Shown: positions 25,611 through 34,354 of the stretch, piece after piece
Layout of the letters: every line of letters begins with the position of its first letter
How positions within the stretch are numbered: position 1 is the first letter of the stretch
DNA from: CAZGSN01 sp964371655
Lineage (GTDB): Bacteria; Desulfobacterota; Binatia; HRBIN30
Assembly (NCBI GenBank): GCA_964371655.1
Contig: CAYJOD010000017.1
Coordinates: 1-64,000 of the forward strand
DNA: 64,000 nucleotides
Direction: 5' to 3'
Notes under the pieces: generated by a model
The model's input: the letters and a program-made list of their open reading frames with translations, nothing else
Databases searched by the model: none
Told to the model about the DNA's origin: nothing
Position numbers and translations under genes: made by a program

Positions 25611-26630
25611 TTACGGCGCAGGCGGTGTCTGCTGTGGCTGCAGGCGGTGCTCGATGATCTCCGCCAGATGGCGCAGCGCTTCGGTCGTGAGTATCGCAAA
25701 CGGTTCCGTGCGCCGGACAAAGGCGGCCAGGAAGGGCGCCATCACTTCTTGTTGGGTGACGTACTTTGCGACCGCGGCTCGCTTCGCGGCAATCTCGCCG
25801 TCGCTGAGCGTCAACGTGGCGAGCCCAACCTTGCGCGGCGGTAGATCGGCGGGAAGGGGCAGCGCCGCATTGGCGGCATCCGGCGTCGGATTCACCGCAT
25901 CCCAACCCGGTGGCCAACCGGGCCAGTGAATCAGGTACACCAGCATCCGCAGGGTCGGGACATTCACCTTCGATTCCTCGCCCACCCAATCGTCGAGAGC
26001 GAGCAGGGTGAAGAGACCCGCGGCGCGATGGTCCGGGTGCTTATCGAGCGGATCGGGGAATACCACGATCGTCGGCCGCGCCTCGCGGATGATGGTGAGG
26101 AGCTCGCGGTGTAGGTCGGCACCGTCATACGGAACATCGGGCTCGACGGCCTCGTCGTACGGCGGATCGGAAGCGCCGGTGGTGGACGAGCGCTCGGGGT
26201 GGCTACGGCGCCAATGCGCGCGCAGCAAGCCATCGAGCCCGCCATCGGGAAAACCCAGGAACTGCAGACGCAACTGATCCCCGTCGAGCCCACGCATCGA
26301 GGCGCGCGACTCGCGCAGGCGACGGCCGCCATACGCGACGTACGCCGACGGCCGCGGCCGTGGCTGCCCGGTTTCGTGGACGACCGCTTCGACGAAACCG
26401 TCGCCAGCGGTCACCAGGACGACGCGCACCGAGCCATGCTGCGCGCGCACGCGCTGAATCAGGCCGGCCGCGCCGAGCGCCTCGTCGTCCGGATGTGGCG
26501 CGACCACCAACAGACGTTCACCGCTGCCGATGACCAGGGGTTGCGGTGGTTTATCGGCGGCCGCCGCCGGCCGTGCCAGCGGCGCCAGCATTAACAGTAG
26601 CGCCAACCAGAATCGCCCGCGTCGCATCAC
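25611..26630 (-). CDS. PIG-L/LmbE-family deacetylase, exported
   Basis: The 339-aa protein starts with a signal peptide (MMRRGRFWLALLLMLAPLAR, Ala-rich cleavage region) and then LLVVAPHPDDEALGAAGLIQ, the metal-binding AHPDDE motif. A second histidine pair, DPLDKHPDHRAAGL, lies near 195-208. These are the zinc ligands of PIG-L deacetylases, which act on N-acetylglucosaminyl lipids and related sugars. The mature protein would be periplasmic or extracellular, unlike the cytoplasmic mycothiol and lincomycin members. The next gene leftward is the NagX-like acyltransferase, an N-acetyl-sugar theme that may be coincidence. Confidence 0.92.
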   Translation of the reverse strand: MMRRGRFWLALLLMLAPLARPAAAADKPPQPLVIGSGERLLVVAPHPDDEALGAAGLIQRVRAQHGSVRVVLVTAGDGFVEAVVHETGQPRPRPSAYVAYGGRRLRESRASMRGLDGDQLRLQFLGFPDGGLDGLLRAHWRRSHPERSSTTGASDPPYDEAVEPDVPYDGADLHRELLTIIREARPTIVVFPDPLDKHPDHRAAGLFTLLALDDWVGEESKVNVPTLRMLVYLIHWPGWPPGWDAVNPTPDAANAALPLPADLPPRKVGLATLTLSDGEIAAKRAAVAKYVTQQEVMAPFLAAFVRRTEPFAILTTEALRHLAEIIEHRLQPQQTPPAP

Positions 26631-26699
26631 CGCGGCACGCTAGCCGCGATCGGCGCGTCCATCAACGCAACCGGCCCCACCGCGAGCACGGTATTTCCA

Positions 26700-27250
26700 T
26701 TTAGCCTGAAAACCTCAATTCGAACCACGGATGAACACGGATGGACACGGATTCGAAAGGGAAACACTTGGTTGCGAAGCATATCGATCTTGTCCGGTCG
26801 AGTTGATGGCCTGAATCGCAGCATGTGCGGTTTCTGGCTGGTCTTATCCGCGTTCATCAGCGTCCATCCGTGGTTCCAACTGAGTTGTTCGGGTTTAGGA
26901 CCTCACCACAGAGGACCTATCGCGGGGCTTCGCCCGCAACCCAACCTGAAGATCTGTACTACTTTTGACGTTCAGAATCTTGCTGTTGTCCGATACCGCT
27001 TGCCCGGAATCTTCTCGCGGCAGCAAGATTCTGAACGTCAGTAGTACAGAGAGCACAGAGAGCACAGAGAAGAAAGAAGGCATGAAAGGAGAAGGACGCC
27101 CCTCGTCTCCTTCATCTCTGTGTCCTCTGTGTCCTCGGTGGTGAAATTGATCTGATCAGTTCATGGGCCGGCTGGCTTCTTTACTATCGGTTCCGTCCGG
27201 CCAACGGCCAGGCTGGCTCTTCTCTGCGTCTCCGCGCCTCTGCGGTGAAT
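26700..27250. repeat. Cluster of dispersed hairpins upstream of PIG-L gene
   Basis: The gap 26631-27268 has no gene. It holds an ACCACGGATGAACACGGAT hairpin (about 26715-26885), a TTGACGTTCAGAATCTTGC inverted pair (about 26968-27045; relatives at 44920 and 60390), and an ACAGAGAGCACAGAGA / TCTCTGTGTCCTCTGTG pair (about 27050-27145). The ending CTCTGCGTCTCCGCGCCTC word (27220-27245) belongs to the same family as words inside the CRISPR inserts. Confidence 0.75.
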
Positions 27251-27268
27251 TCCCTGATCACGCGCTGG

Positions 27269-28408
27269 CTAGAGCAACAGCACCAGGTCGTTACGATGGA
27301 TGGCTTCGGGGGTGAGCTTGTAACCGAGTGTGCTTTCGATGCGCCCCGAGTGCAGGCCTTTGATCTGCTCCAGCTCGGCGGCGCTGTAGCTCACCAGGCC
27401 ACGCGCGAACTCGCGACCGTCGGGGCCGACGCAGCGCACGCAGGCGCCGCCTTCGAACTTGCCTTCGACGGCGCGGATACCCTTGGGCAGGAGGCTGCGG
27501 CCGCGTTGCGTGATCGCCTCATAGGCGCCGGCGTCGACCACCACGGTGCCGGCCGGTCGCAGGGTGTACGCGATCCAATGCTTGCGACTCGCGAGTCGGT
27601 CACCCTTGGGGAGGAACAGGGTTCCTGTCGCGGTTCGCGGATCGAAGACCTGCGTCAGAATTCCGTTGCACATGCCATCGGCGATCACGGTGGGGATACC
27701 GGCGGCGGCAGCTTTGCGGGCGGCGGCGAACTTGGAAGCCATGCCGCCGGTTCCGACCGGGCCCTTGCCATCCATCGTGTAGTCGGCGTGATCGAAGTCT
27801 TCGACCAGGCTGACCAACTCCGCATCGGCGTGCAGGCGCGGATTCTTGGTGTAGAGGCCGGCCACGTCGCTGAGCAGCACCAGCAGATCCGCCTCGACGA
27901 GCCCGGCAATCAGCGCCGACAGGTTGTCGTTGTCGCCGAAGTTACGCAGCTCGCGGGTGACAACCGTGTCGTTCTCGTTGGCCACGGGAATCACACCAGC
28001 TGCGAAAAGGGTTTCGATCGTGTGACGAGCGTTCAGGTAGCGAGTGCGATCGGCAAGGTCGTCATGGGTCAATAGGATCTGCGCGACCGTGGTCTCGAAC
28101 TCGCCGAAGTATTCTTCGTACAGAGCCATCAGGTCGATCTGCCCGACCGCCGCTGCCGCTTGGCGTTCGGGGACGGCTTGTGGCCGCTGCTTCATGCCCA
28201 GACGCGCCATCCCCGCCGCCACCGCGCCCGAGGTGACGACCACCAACGCCGTGCCTTGTCGGTGCAGAGCACAGATGTCGCTGGCGAGCGCATGCAGACG
28301 CTCGCGATCAATCCCGCCCGCGCCCGATAGAATGCTGCTGCCGATCTTGACGACCGCGCGCCGCGGCCGCCGCAGCAGACGCTGCTTGTGCACGAGCTGG
28401 GGGTTCAT
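27269..28408 (-). CDS. proB: Glutamate 5-kinase with PUA domain
   Basis: The 379-aa enzyme catalyses ATP-dependent phosphorylation of glutamate, the first step of proline synthesis. The amino-acid kinase domain (about 15-260) shows AVVKIGSSILSG, VVTSGAVAAGMARLG, IPVANENDTVVTREL, FGDNDNLSALIAG and VGTGGMASKFAAARKA. A C-terminal PUA domain (about 280-370) follows (GTVVVDAGAYEAITQRGRSL). It lies downstream of obg on the same strand in the widespread rplU-rpmA-obg-proB order. Confidence 0.96.
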   Translation of the reverse strand: MNPQLVHKQRLLRRPRRAVVKIGSSILSGAGGIDRERLHALASDICALHRQGTALVVVTSGAVAAGMARLGMKQRPQAVPERQAAAAVGQIDLMALYEEYFGEFETTVAQILLTHDDLADRTRYLNARHTIETLFAAGVIPVANENDTVVTRELRNFGDNDNLSALIAGLVEADLLVLLSDVAGLYTKNPRLHADAELVSLVEDFDHADYTMDGKGPVGTGGMASKFAAARKAAAAGIPTVIADGMCNGILTQVFDPRTATGTLFLPKGDRLASRKHWIAYTLRPAGTVVVDAGAYEAITQRGRSLLPKGIRAVEGKFEGGACVRCVGPDGREFARGLVSYSAAELEQIKGLHSGRIESTLGYKLTPEAIHRNDLVLLL

Positions 28409-28454
28409 GCACCCTTCCGCCTGTCGCCCTCACCCTGTCCCTGTGAGGTACGTC

Positions 28455-28600
28455 TACCGTTGAAAGTCGACAGTCTACAGTCGACAGTCGATAGTCTCCA
28501 GGCGACAGAGGACTTCGTCTCGGTGTGTCGAATACAAACGGGAACGGAGAACCGAGAATGGCGGACGAACGATTCCTGCTGTTCACGAGGGATGAGCTGG
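28455..28600. repeat. TCGACAGTCTACAGTCGACAG hairpin and GGAACGGAGAACCGAG word
   Basis: The gap between proB and obg holds GTCGACAGTCTACAGTCGAC tandem words and then GAGAACCGAGAATGG with its partner CATTCCCGGTTCTCGGC at 28613-28630. The second element reaches into the obg reading frame. Confidence 0.65.
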
Positions 28601-28604
28601 TTCT

Positions 28605-29714
28605 TCATTCTTCATTCCCGGTTCTCGGCTCCCGGTCTTCCATTCTGTTTCGACCCTCTGTCTGGAAATCGGCGCTCTCCTTCGCAGAGGGCTGGGGTGA
28701 GGGCTCTTGCGCGCGCAGGGCGTTCCAGCGGCGGCCGACCTCCTGGATCAGGTCCTGAACTCCATCCCCAGTGGCGGCGGAGATGCCGCGTAGCTCGACG
28801 CCGCGTTCGGCGAACTGGCGCTGCAGCTCCGGGAAACGATCGCGAGCTTCCACCAGGTCGAGCTTGTTGGCCACCACGATCTGCGGCTTGGCGGCAAGCG
28901 CCGGATCGAAAGCCTGCAGCTCGTGGTTGATCGTCTCGTAGTCGTGTATGGGGTCGCGTCCACTCAGAGAACTGCAGTCGAGCATATGCAGCAGCAGGCG
29001 CGTGCGCGACACGTGCCGCAGGAAGCGATCGCCGAGCCCCTGCCCTGCGTGTGCGCCTTCGATCAGGCCGGGGATATCGGCGAGCACGAAGCTGGCTTCC
29101 TCATCGATGCGCACGACCCCGAGATGCGGCACCAGGGTCGTGAACGGGTAGTCGGCGACCTTCGGACGCGCCGCGGAGACGCGGCTGATCAGGGTCGACT
29201 TGCCGGCGTTCGGGTAGCCGATGATGCCGACGTCGGCCATCAGGTGCAGCTCCAGGCGCAGACGTTTTTCCTCGCCCGGCAACCCTGGCTGCGCATAGGT
29301 CGGCGCCTGACGGGTCGAGGTCGCGAAGTGCATGTTGCCCTGCCCGCCCTTGCCGCCCTTGGCGATGACGACGCGCTCGTCTGGGGTGTGCAGGTCGGCG
29401 ATCATCTCGCCGCTGTCGGCATCGCGCACGATCGTACCCGCCGGCACGCGCACGACCGCATCGTCACCGCGCTTGCCGTACTGACCCTTGCCGCGGCCGT
29501 GCTCACCGCGCTTGGCTTTTACTTTGCGTTGGAACTTGAAATCGAGGAGCGTGGTCAGGCTGAGGTCGACGATGAAAATGACATCGCCACCGTCGCCGCC
29601 GTCGCCGCCGCTGGGGCCGCCGTGTGGCCGATATTTTTCGCGCAGGAAGGCGGAGCAGCCGCGGCCGCCGTCGCCGGCCAGGACATGCACCTCTGCTTCA
29701 TCGATGAACTTCAT
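28605..29714 (-). CDS. obg: Obg-family GTPase (CgtA)
   Basis: The 369-aa GTPase acts in 50S ribosome assembly and stress control. The Obg fold comes first (MKFIDEAEVHVLAGDGGRGC, then the Gly-rich GGPSGGDGGDGGDVIF), followed by the G domain with GYPNAGKST (G1), a DIPGLIEGAHAG switch and NKLDLVEA (G4). The last 30 or so residues (EPSPQPSAKESADF to TGNEE) do not resemble Obg tails and are encoded by two dispersed hairpin repeats. The native stop has probably been replaced. It is the third gene of the ribosomal-protein operon. Confidence 0.95.
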   Translation of the reverse strand: MKFIDEAEVHVLAGDGGRGCSAFLREKYRPHGGPSGGDGGDGGDVIFIVDLSLTTLLDFKFQRKVKAKRGEHGRGKGQYGKRGDDAVVRVPAGTIVRDADSGEMIADLHTPDERVVIAKGGKGGQGNMHFATSTRQAPTYAQPGLPGEEKRLRLELHLMADVGIIGYPNAGKSTLISRVSAARPKVADYPFTTLVPHLGVVRIDEEASFVLADIPGLIEGAHAGQGLGDRFLRHVSRTRLLLHMLDCSSLSGRDPIHDYETINHELQAFDPALAAKPQIVVANKLDLVEARDRFPELQRQFAERGVELRGISAATGDGVQDLIQEVGRRWNALRAQEPSPQPSAKESADFQTEGRNRMEDREPRTGNEE

Positions 29715-29715
29715 C

Positions 29716-29818
29716 TCGTCGTATCTCGTATCTCGTATCTCGTATCTCGTTCTGAGCGCCAGCGTATACTGGCGAGATACGCTTCACGAGATTCGAGATA
29801 CGAGATACGAGCTACGTT
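29716..29818. repeat. CGTATCTCGTATCTCG hairpin, parent-like element
   Basis: Four tandem CGTATCTCGTATCTCG words on the left pair with CGAGATACGAGATACGAG on the right, and GAGATACGCTTCACGAGATT lies in the right arm. The complement of that arm, CGTGAAGCGTATCTCG, is the word found inside most of the CRISPR inserts at 15296-21282. This is a free-standing chromosomal copy of that family, here between obg and rpmA. Confidence 0.85.
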
Positions 29819-29820
29819 CT

Positions 29821-30075
29821 TCAGGCGGGGTAGATGTTGACTTGCTTGCCGGTCTTGCCGACGCGTTCGTAACGAACGATGCCGGGGGTCAGGGCGAACA
29901 GAGTGAAGTCGCGACCCATGCCGACGTTCTTACCGGGACGGATGAGCGTGCCCAGTTGGCGAACGAGAATGTTGCCGGCCTTCGCGGTCTGGCCCGCATA
30001 CATCTTGACGCCGCGGCGCTGTCCGCCGCTATCACGCCCGTTGCGGCTGCTTCCTTGGCCTTTTTTGTGTGCCAT
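29821..30075 (-). CDS. rpmA: 50S ribosomal protein L27
   Basis: The 84-aa basic protein begins MAHKKGQGSSRNGRDSGGQR and contains RGVKMYAGQTAKAGNILVRQ, all standard for L27, which reaches the peptidyl-transferase centre. No Firmicutes-type N-terminal leader precedes it. It follows rplU by three bases in the canonical operon. Confidence 0.98.
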   Translation of the reverse strand: MAHKKGQGSSRNGRDSGGQRRGVKMYAGQTAKAGNILVRQLGTLIRPGKNVGMGRDFTLFALTPGIVRYERVGKTGKQVNIYPA

Positions 30076-30078
30076 CGC

Positions 30079-30399
30079 TTAAGCTCCTGCCTCGATACCC
30101 AGAACCCGCACTTCGGTGAAGTACTGGCGGTGCCCTTGCCGGCGGCGATAATTCTTGCGGCGCTTCTTCTTGTAGACCAGGATCTTCTTGGCGCGGTCCT
30201 GCTGCACAACCTGAGCGCTGACCTTGGCCCCATCAAGCAACGGGGTGCCGAGGCGAACCGCGCCCTCATTGCTGGCCATCAGGACCTCGGCGAATTCCAC
30301 CGGCGTTCCGGGCTCGCCGGGGAGCTTCTCGACGCGGATGATGTCGCCAGGGGAGACGCGGTACTGCTTACCGCCGGTTCGAATGACTGCATAACTCAT
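30079..30399 (-). CDS. rplU: 50S ribosomal protein L21
   Basis: I chose the ATG at 30399 with GGAG upstream; it gives 106 aa, the normal L21 length: MSYAVIRTGGKQYRVSPGDI, then YKKKRRKNYRRRQGHRQYF. L21 binds 23S rRNA early in 50S assembly. It is the first gene of the rplU-rpmA-obg-proB unit and has a plausible promoter at 30428-30456. Confidence 0.98.
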   Translation of the reverse strand: MSYAVIRTGGKQYRVSPGDIIRVEKLPGEPGTPVEFAEVLMASNEGAVRLGTPLLDGAKVSAQVVQQDRAKKILVYKKKRRKNYRRRQGHRQYFTEVRVLGIEAGA

Positions 30400-30427
30400 G
30401 GCTGAACTCCAAACGAAAGAAGGGCGT

Positions 30428-30456
30428 GTACTAGAAGATGCTTCCAACCTTGTCAA
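30428..30456 (-). promoter_or_regulatory. Putative sigma-70 promoter for rplU
   Basis: On the minus strand TTGACA (30451-30456) and TAGTAC (30428-30433) are separated by exactly 17 bases. The -35 box is a perfect match and the -10 box is weak. Transcription would begin about 20 bases before the rplU start. The region is divergent from the thioredoxin-like gene. Confidence 0.5.
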
Positions 30457-30485
30457 TCGAACCTGGTGACGGTATGCACCGAGAT

Positions 30486-30731
30486 ATGGCGCCACCGGCC
30501 CTCGCCTTGTACACCCGCCCTGGCTGCCACCTCTGCGACGAGATGAAAGAAGTGGTGGCGCCACTGGCGCGCGAGCTCGGTTCGGTGATCAAGGAAATCG
30601 ACATCTCCCAGGATCCGGCTCTCGAAGCCCAGTTTGGGACCGAGATCCCGGTTCTTTTCGTCAACGGACGCAAGGCATTCAAGTACCACGTCAGCACCGG
30701 TGAGCTGCGCCGGCGCCTGCGTGCCGGCTAG
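30486..30731 (+). CDS. Glutaredoxin-like protein (DUF836 type)
   Basis: From the ATG at 30486 the product is 81 aa: MAPPALALYTRPGCHLCDEM, with a CxxC redox motif (CHLC) after the first strand, the cis-Pro region TEIPVLFVNGRKAFKYHVS, and a final helix GELRRRLRA. This is the short thioredoxin-fold family annotated as glutaredoxin or DUF836. An upstream ATG at 30438 would add 16 unconvincing residues. It sits 11 bp before plsX and is probably co-transcribed with it. Confidence 0.85.
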   Translation: MAPPALALYTRPGCHLCDEMKEVVAPLARELGSVIKEIDISQDPALEAQFGTEIPVLFVNGRKAFKYHVSTGELRRRLRAG

Positions 30732-30742
30732 CGGAGGCGACG

Positions 30743-31759
30743 ATGCCGACGATCGCGGTAGACGCGATGGGCGGGGATGGAGCTCCCACCGAGGTCGCTA
30801 AAGCGGTTGCCCTCGTATCTCTGGAAACCGAGATCCAGTGCCTGCTTGTTGGCGACGCCGGGCGCATCCAGGCGGTGCTCAACACCGTCCCCTACAACCC
30901 GGAGCAGATCGACATTCACCATACCCCTGAGCTCATCGGCATGGGCGATGAGCCGAAGGCGGCGCTGCGTCAGAAGCCGAATGCTTCGATTGCGGTGGCG
31001 GCGCGTATCGTTGCCGAGGGCGGCGCCGACGCGTTGGTGTCGGCCGGCAACACCGGCGCCACCGTGCTGTCCTGCCACATGCACTTCAAGCCGATCCCAG
31101 GCGTGAAGAAAGCGGCTCTCGCCAGCGTCTTTCCGCGCCAGAAGGAGTTTCCGAGCCAGGACCAGCTCGCTTTGCTGCTCGACGTCGGCGCCACCATCCA
31201 CTGCGACAGCGCCGAGCTGTCGCAATTTGCATTGATGGGCAACGCCTACGCGCGCATCATATCGAAGGTCCCGAGCCCACGCGTTGGATTACTGAATATG
31301 GGCAGCGAAGAGACCAAGGGCGGAGCGGTGCTGGTGGAAACGTTCCGGCAGCTCAAGCATACGGCCGGCATCAACTTCGTCGGTAATGTCGAAGGCAACG
31401 ATCTGGTCCGCGGCAAGGCCGACGTCATCGTCTGCGAGGGCTTGCTCGGCAACGTCGTCCTCAAGATGGTCGAAGGGATCGCCGAGGTGTTGGTCGACCT
31501 AACCGGCGGCGTCGCGCGCGAGAACTGGCGCGAGAAGCTCGGTATGCGCATCCTCGAAAGCAGCTTCCGGCGCCTGCGCGAGCTCACCGATTACACCGCG
31601 TACGGCGGCGCCCCGTTCCTCGGCTTCGAGCAGTTGCTGATCAAGGCGCACGGGCGCTCGAACGCACGCGCCCTCGCCAACGCGATCAAGGTTGCCGCCA
31701 AAGCCGTACGCGACGGCGTCACCGGCGAGATCTCCGCCGCCATCGGTCGCCACCTATGA
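30743..31759 (+). CDS. plsX: Phosphate acyltransferase PlsX
   Basis: The 338-aa enzyme makes acyl-phosphate from acyl-ACP for phospholipid synthesis. Signatures are TIAVDAMGGDGAPTEVAKA at the N-terminus, ADALVSAGNTGATVLSCH, LLNMGSEETKGGAVLVETF, and a C-terminal GAPFLGFEQLLIKAHGRSNA. GGAGG lies a few bases before the ATG. The usual downstream fab genes are absent; an App1-like phosphatase gene overlaps its stop by ATGA. Confidence 0.96.
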   Translation: MPTIAVDAMGGDGAPTEVAKAVALVSLETEIQCLLVGDAGRIQAVLNTVPYNPEQIDIHHTPELIGMGDEPKAALRQKPNASIAVAARIVAEGGADALVSAGNTGATVLSCHMHFKPIPGVKKAALASVFPRQKEFPSQDQLALLLDVGATIHCDSAELSQFALMGNAYARIISKVPSPRVGLLNMGSEETKGGAVLVETFRQLKHTAGINFVGNVEGNDLVRGKADVIVCEGLLGNVVLKMVEGIAEVLVDLTGGVARENWREKLGMRILESSFRRLRELTDYTAYGGAPFLGFEQLLIKAHGRSNARALANAIKVAAKAVRDGVTGEISAAIGRHL

Positions 31760-32976
31760 AGCGAAGCAAGCCTGCGCTGGAGCCCGAGCCGCTACGAGAT
31801 GGTGAAAGAATCGACGCCAGGCCTCGGACCTCAGACCTCAGGGTTCGGAACTCCTGGTTTTTTCTTGAAGCCAGAGGCCCGAAGTCCGAGACCCAGGCGA
31901 AAACTTCAGAGACGCTGCATCCCGTGGTCTTCCGTTGGGACCTCGACAAGACCTACCTCAAGACCGACTTCGACAAGCTGCGCGACCTGGTGCGCATCCC
32001 CTTCGAGCGCGCCGAGGACAAGGTCGATCTTCCCGGCGTGGTGCCGTTGATCCGCGGTCTCAAACAATCCGGTCGCGAGATTGGTCGAGACGTGCGCATC
32101 CATTTCATCTCGGCGAGCCCACCGCAGATCGGCGCCGCCATCCACGCCAAGCTGCGCCTCGACGGCATCGAGTACGACGACATCATCTTCAAGGATCAGC
32201 TGCACAACCTCGTGCGCGGCAAGTTCCGCAATCTGCGCGAACAGGTCGGCTACAAGCTCACCAAGCTACTCGCCAGCCGGCGAACGATGCCGGCGGATTC
32301 GCAGGAAGTCCTGTTCGGCGACGACTGGGAATCCGACCCGATCATCTACTCGATCTATGCCGACGTGCTGTCGGGACGCTTGCCGGCCGGCGATCTGCGC
32401 GACATCCTGCAAGTGATCCATGTCGATCGGGAGTTCGTGGACGAGGCGGTCGCCCTTTGTCCGAGCGCCGGCACGGAGGTCGCGCTGCGAATCTACATCA
32501 ACCTGGAACGGCTCACGCCACTGGCCAACTTCCACATGTTCGGGGCCCGCCTCGTACCAACGTTCAACTACCTGCAGACCGCGGCATGTTTGTATCAAGA
32601 TGGGCACCTGCAGCTCGACGCCGTGGCCACCGTGGCACAGTCCCTGATCGAGGTCTCCGGATCTACGCGCGAGCGCGTCGCCAACTCACTCGCCGATATC
32701 GAGCGCCGCGGCCATCTGGGTGCTAGCGCCGCGGCTGCCATCCGCGCGCATTTGGCCACGCAGGGCCTCAGCGCTGGCGAACGCGTCCCGGTAGCGGCGG
32801 CACAACCAAGGCGACAGCGGCTGCGCGCCTGGCTGCGCACGCGCCTGAGCAGATTGCGCCAGACCTGGCGGCACCCGCCAGCACCTGAGCCGGGGCCGGT
32901 CATCGGCAACCCGCAAATCGACTATCGCACCCTCATCGCCGAATGGCGTTCCTTGCGAGAAGGAGCTCACGCATGA
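31756..32976 (+). CDS. App1-like phosphatidate phosphatase domain protein
   Basis: The core (about 58-230) reads VVFRWDLDKTYLKTDFDKLR, then VRIHFISASPPQIGAAIHAK, FKDQLHNLVRGKF, QVGYKLTKLLAS and EVLFGDDWESDPIIYSIYAD. This is a HAD-type DxDxT phosphatase of the DUF2183/App1 family, which acts on phosphatidate in yeast. Residues about 20-55 are encoded by a dispersed repeat (CCTCGGACCTCAGACCTCAG, with a partner arm to GGCCCGAAGTCCGAGACC) also present at 35285-35370. The N-terminus is therefore acquired, or the true start is later. It overlaps both plsX and cutA by ATGA. A lipid role fits the plsX neighbour. Confidence 0.85.
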   Translation: MKRSKPALEPEPLRDGERIDARPRTSDLRVRNSWFFLEARGPKSETQAKTSETLHPVVFRWDLDKTYLKTDFDKLRDLVRIPFERAEDKVDLPGVVPLIRGLKQSGREIGRDVRIHFISASPPQIGAAIHAKLRLDGIEYDDIIFKDQLHNLVRGKFRNLREQVGYKLTKLLASRRTMPADSQEVLFGDDWESDPIIYSIYADVLSGRLPAGDLRDILQVIHVDREFVDEAVALCPSAGTEVALRIYINLERLTPLANFHMFGARLVPTFNYLQTAACLYQDGHLQLDAVATVAQSLIEVSGSTRERVANSLADIERRGHLGASAAAAIRAHLATQGLSAGERVPVAAAQPRRQRLRAWLRTRLSRLRQTWRHPPAPEPGPVIGNPQIDYRTLIAEWRSLREGAHA

Positions 32977-33296
32977 CCGATTTCATCGTCGCCTTCGTCA
33001 CCGTGTCCTCTAAGGAAGAAGCAGAGCGCATTGCCTACACCCTCGTGCACGACCAGCTTGCCGCCTGCGTGAACATCCTCTCGCCGATTCAATCGATCTA
33101 TCGCTGGGAGGGCGACATCCAAAACGACGTAGAGCTGATGCTCGTCATCAAGACGCGGCGCGCCCTATTCGACGACGTCAGCGAATGCGTGCACCGGCTG
33201 CATTCGTACGAGAAGCCCGAAGTGATCGCCGTCCCGATCGAGGCCGGCGACGCGCCGTATCTGAGCTGGGTGCGCGATACGACGACGCAGGGGTGA
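32973..33296 (+). CDS. cutA: Divalent-cation tolerance protein CutA
   Basis: The ATG at 32973 overlaps the previous stop (ATGA) and gives the normal 107 aa: MTDFIVAFVTVSSKEEAERI, LAACVNILSPIQSIYRWEGD, ELMLVIKTRRALFDD, and LHSYEKPEVIAVPIEAG. CutA forms a PII-like trimer; its cellular role is unsettled beyond metal tolerance. It is the last gene of the plsX unit. Confidence 0.96.
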   Translation: MTDFIVAFVTVSSKEEAERIAYTLVHDQLAACVNILSPIQSIYRWEGDIQNDVELMLVIKTRRALFDDVSECVHRLHSYEKPEVIAVPIEAGDAPYLSWVRDTTTQG

Positions 33297-33299
33297 GGA

Positions 33300-33700
33300 A
33301 TACGGAAATGGAAAACGGGAAACAGGAAACTGAAGACTGAAAACTAGTCAATTTGCCGGCTTTCCATCTCCGGTTTTCGGTTTCCGGTTTTGAAAATGAG
33401 GGCTGGAGACTCGGGGCTGGGGGCTCGGGAACCGAGTTTTCATCCTCTCGGGTGAAGCAGCAGCTTCATGATGACTGTTTTCCATTTCTTCCTCTTCGGT
33501 TCCGACGCCGCCGGCTTAGGAAGGGGCCACGATCACCCGCGAACTGCTGAGCCGGAAAGACTCAGTTGGCTGTGAAAACATTGGGGGCCTGGTGGCGCAG
33601 GCGTGCCTGCCTGCGCAGCCGGGCAGGCACGGAGGCCTGCCCCACCCTGGCTTTCCGCTTGAGGTCTAACGCATCGTTCCGGCGTTCGGGGCTGTCTCCT
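33300..33700. repeat. GGAAACAGGAAACTG hairpin and CAGGCACGGAGGCCTGCC element
   Basis: This gap has no gene. GGAAACGGGAAACAGG-like words near 33303-33345 face GGTTTTCGGTTTCCGGTTTT at 33367-33392. A second hairpin at about 33592-33650 has GGTGGCGCAGGCGTGCCTGC and GGCAGGCACGGAGGCCTGCC. The latter words also occur in CRISPR inserts (for example 17172-17196). Confidence 0.7.
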
Positions 33701-33702
33701 TC

Positions 33703-34317
33703 TCATCGCGAGAAGCTCGCGAGCATGATCATCATCAGCACGTTGCTGACGGCGTGATAGAACGCGGGGACGGCAATGGTACCGGTGCGGGCGCGCAGCC
33801 AGCCGTACCAGAGGCCGGGGAAGAACACGATCAAGCGCGCCGGTCCGCCGTTGAAGACATGGCATGCGGCGAACAGCGCAGCGGCGAGCGGCAACCCCCA
33901 ACCGTAGTCGGCGCCGAAGAGGCGCAAGGGTTTGCCGAAGCTTCGGTCGAACTGCGTCTGCAGATAGCCGCGGAAGAACATCTCCTCCGGTAGCCCAACC
34001 ACCAGAACTTGATCGATCGCCACACGCCACAGCTGCGGCGGCCAGCGAAAGTTGAAGCTCGATCCCTGCCACCAGACCCCAAAGAGATAGTGGCCGACGA
34101 CATACGGCAGAAGGATGGCGAGCCACATCGCCGCGTGCAGCCACGCGCTTCCTGGGTTGGCGAGGGTCAGACCATACGGCTCGGATGGCCGGCGCCTGGC
34201 GACGATCACGACAACCGGCACCAGAAACCACAGTGTCGGCAGATGCAGACCCAAGGCGAGCGGCAGGGTCAGCGCGAGAACCGCGAGACCCTCGATGAGC
34301 GGTGGGTAGGCCCTCAC
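33703..34317 (-). CDS. CPBP-family intramembrane protease
   Basis: The 204-aa protein has about six membrane helices and the CPBP (CAAX protease-like) motifs: LPEEMFFRGYLQTQFD with the catalytic Glu pair near 109-110, LFAACHVFNGGPARLIVFFP, and ARTGTIAVPAFYHAVSNVLM with the second His. The FFPGLWYGWLRARTG arrangement is like that of myxosortase-type members in Myxococcales, but I cannot assign a substrate. The gene is isolated between repeat clusters. Confidence 0.88.
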   Translation of the reverse strand: MRAYPPLIEGLAVLALTLPLALGLHLPTLWFLVPVVVIVARRRPSEPYGLTLANPGSAWLHAAMWLAILLPYVVGHYLFGVWWQGSSFNFRWPPQLWRVAIDQVLVVGLPEEMFFRGYLQTQFDRSFGKPLRLFGADYGWGLPLAAALFAACHVFNGGPARLIVFFPGLWYGWLRARTGTIAVPAFYHAVSNVLMMIMLASFSR

Positions 34318-34354
34318 GCTTCGGCCACCACTCCCACCTGGCAGAACCGGAGCC

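Noticed and set aside
25611..26630. PIG-L and NagX-like genes as a single N-acetyl-sugar operon
   Set aside because: More than 500 bp of repeats separates them and the substrate link is only thematic.
27245..28075. Long plus-strand frame opposite proB
   Set aside because: It is antisense to glutamate 5-kinase, whose motifs are unmistakable on the minus strand. It is an effect of high GC content.
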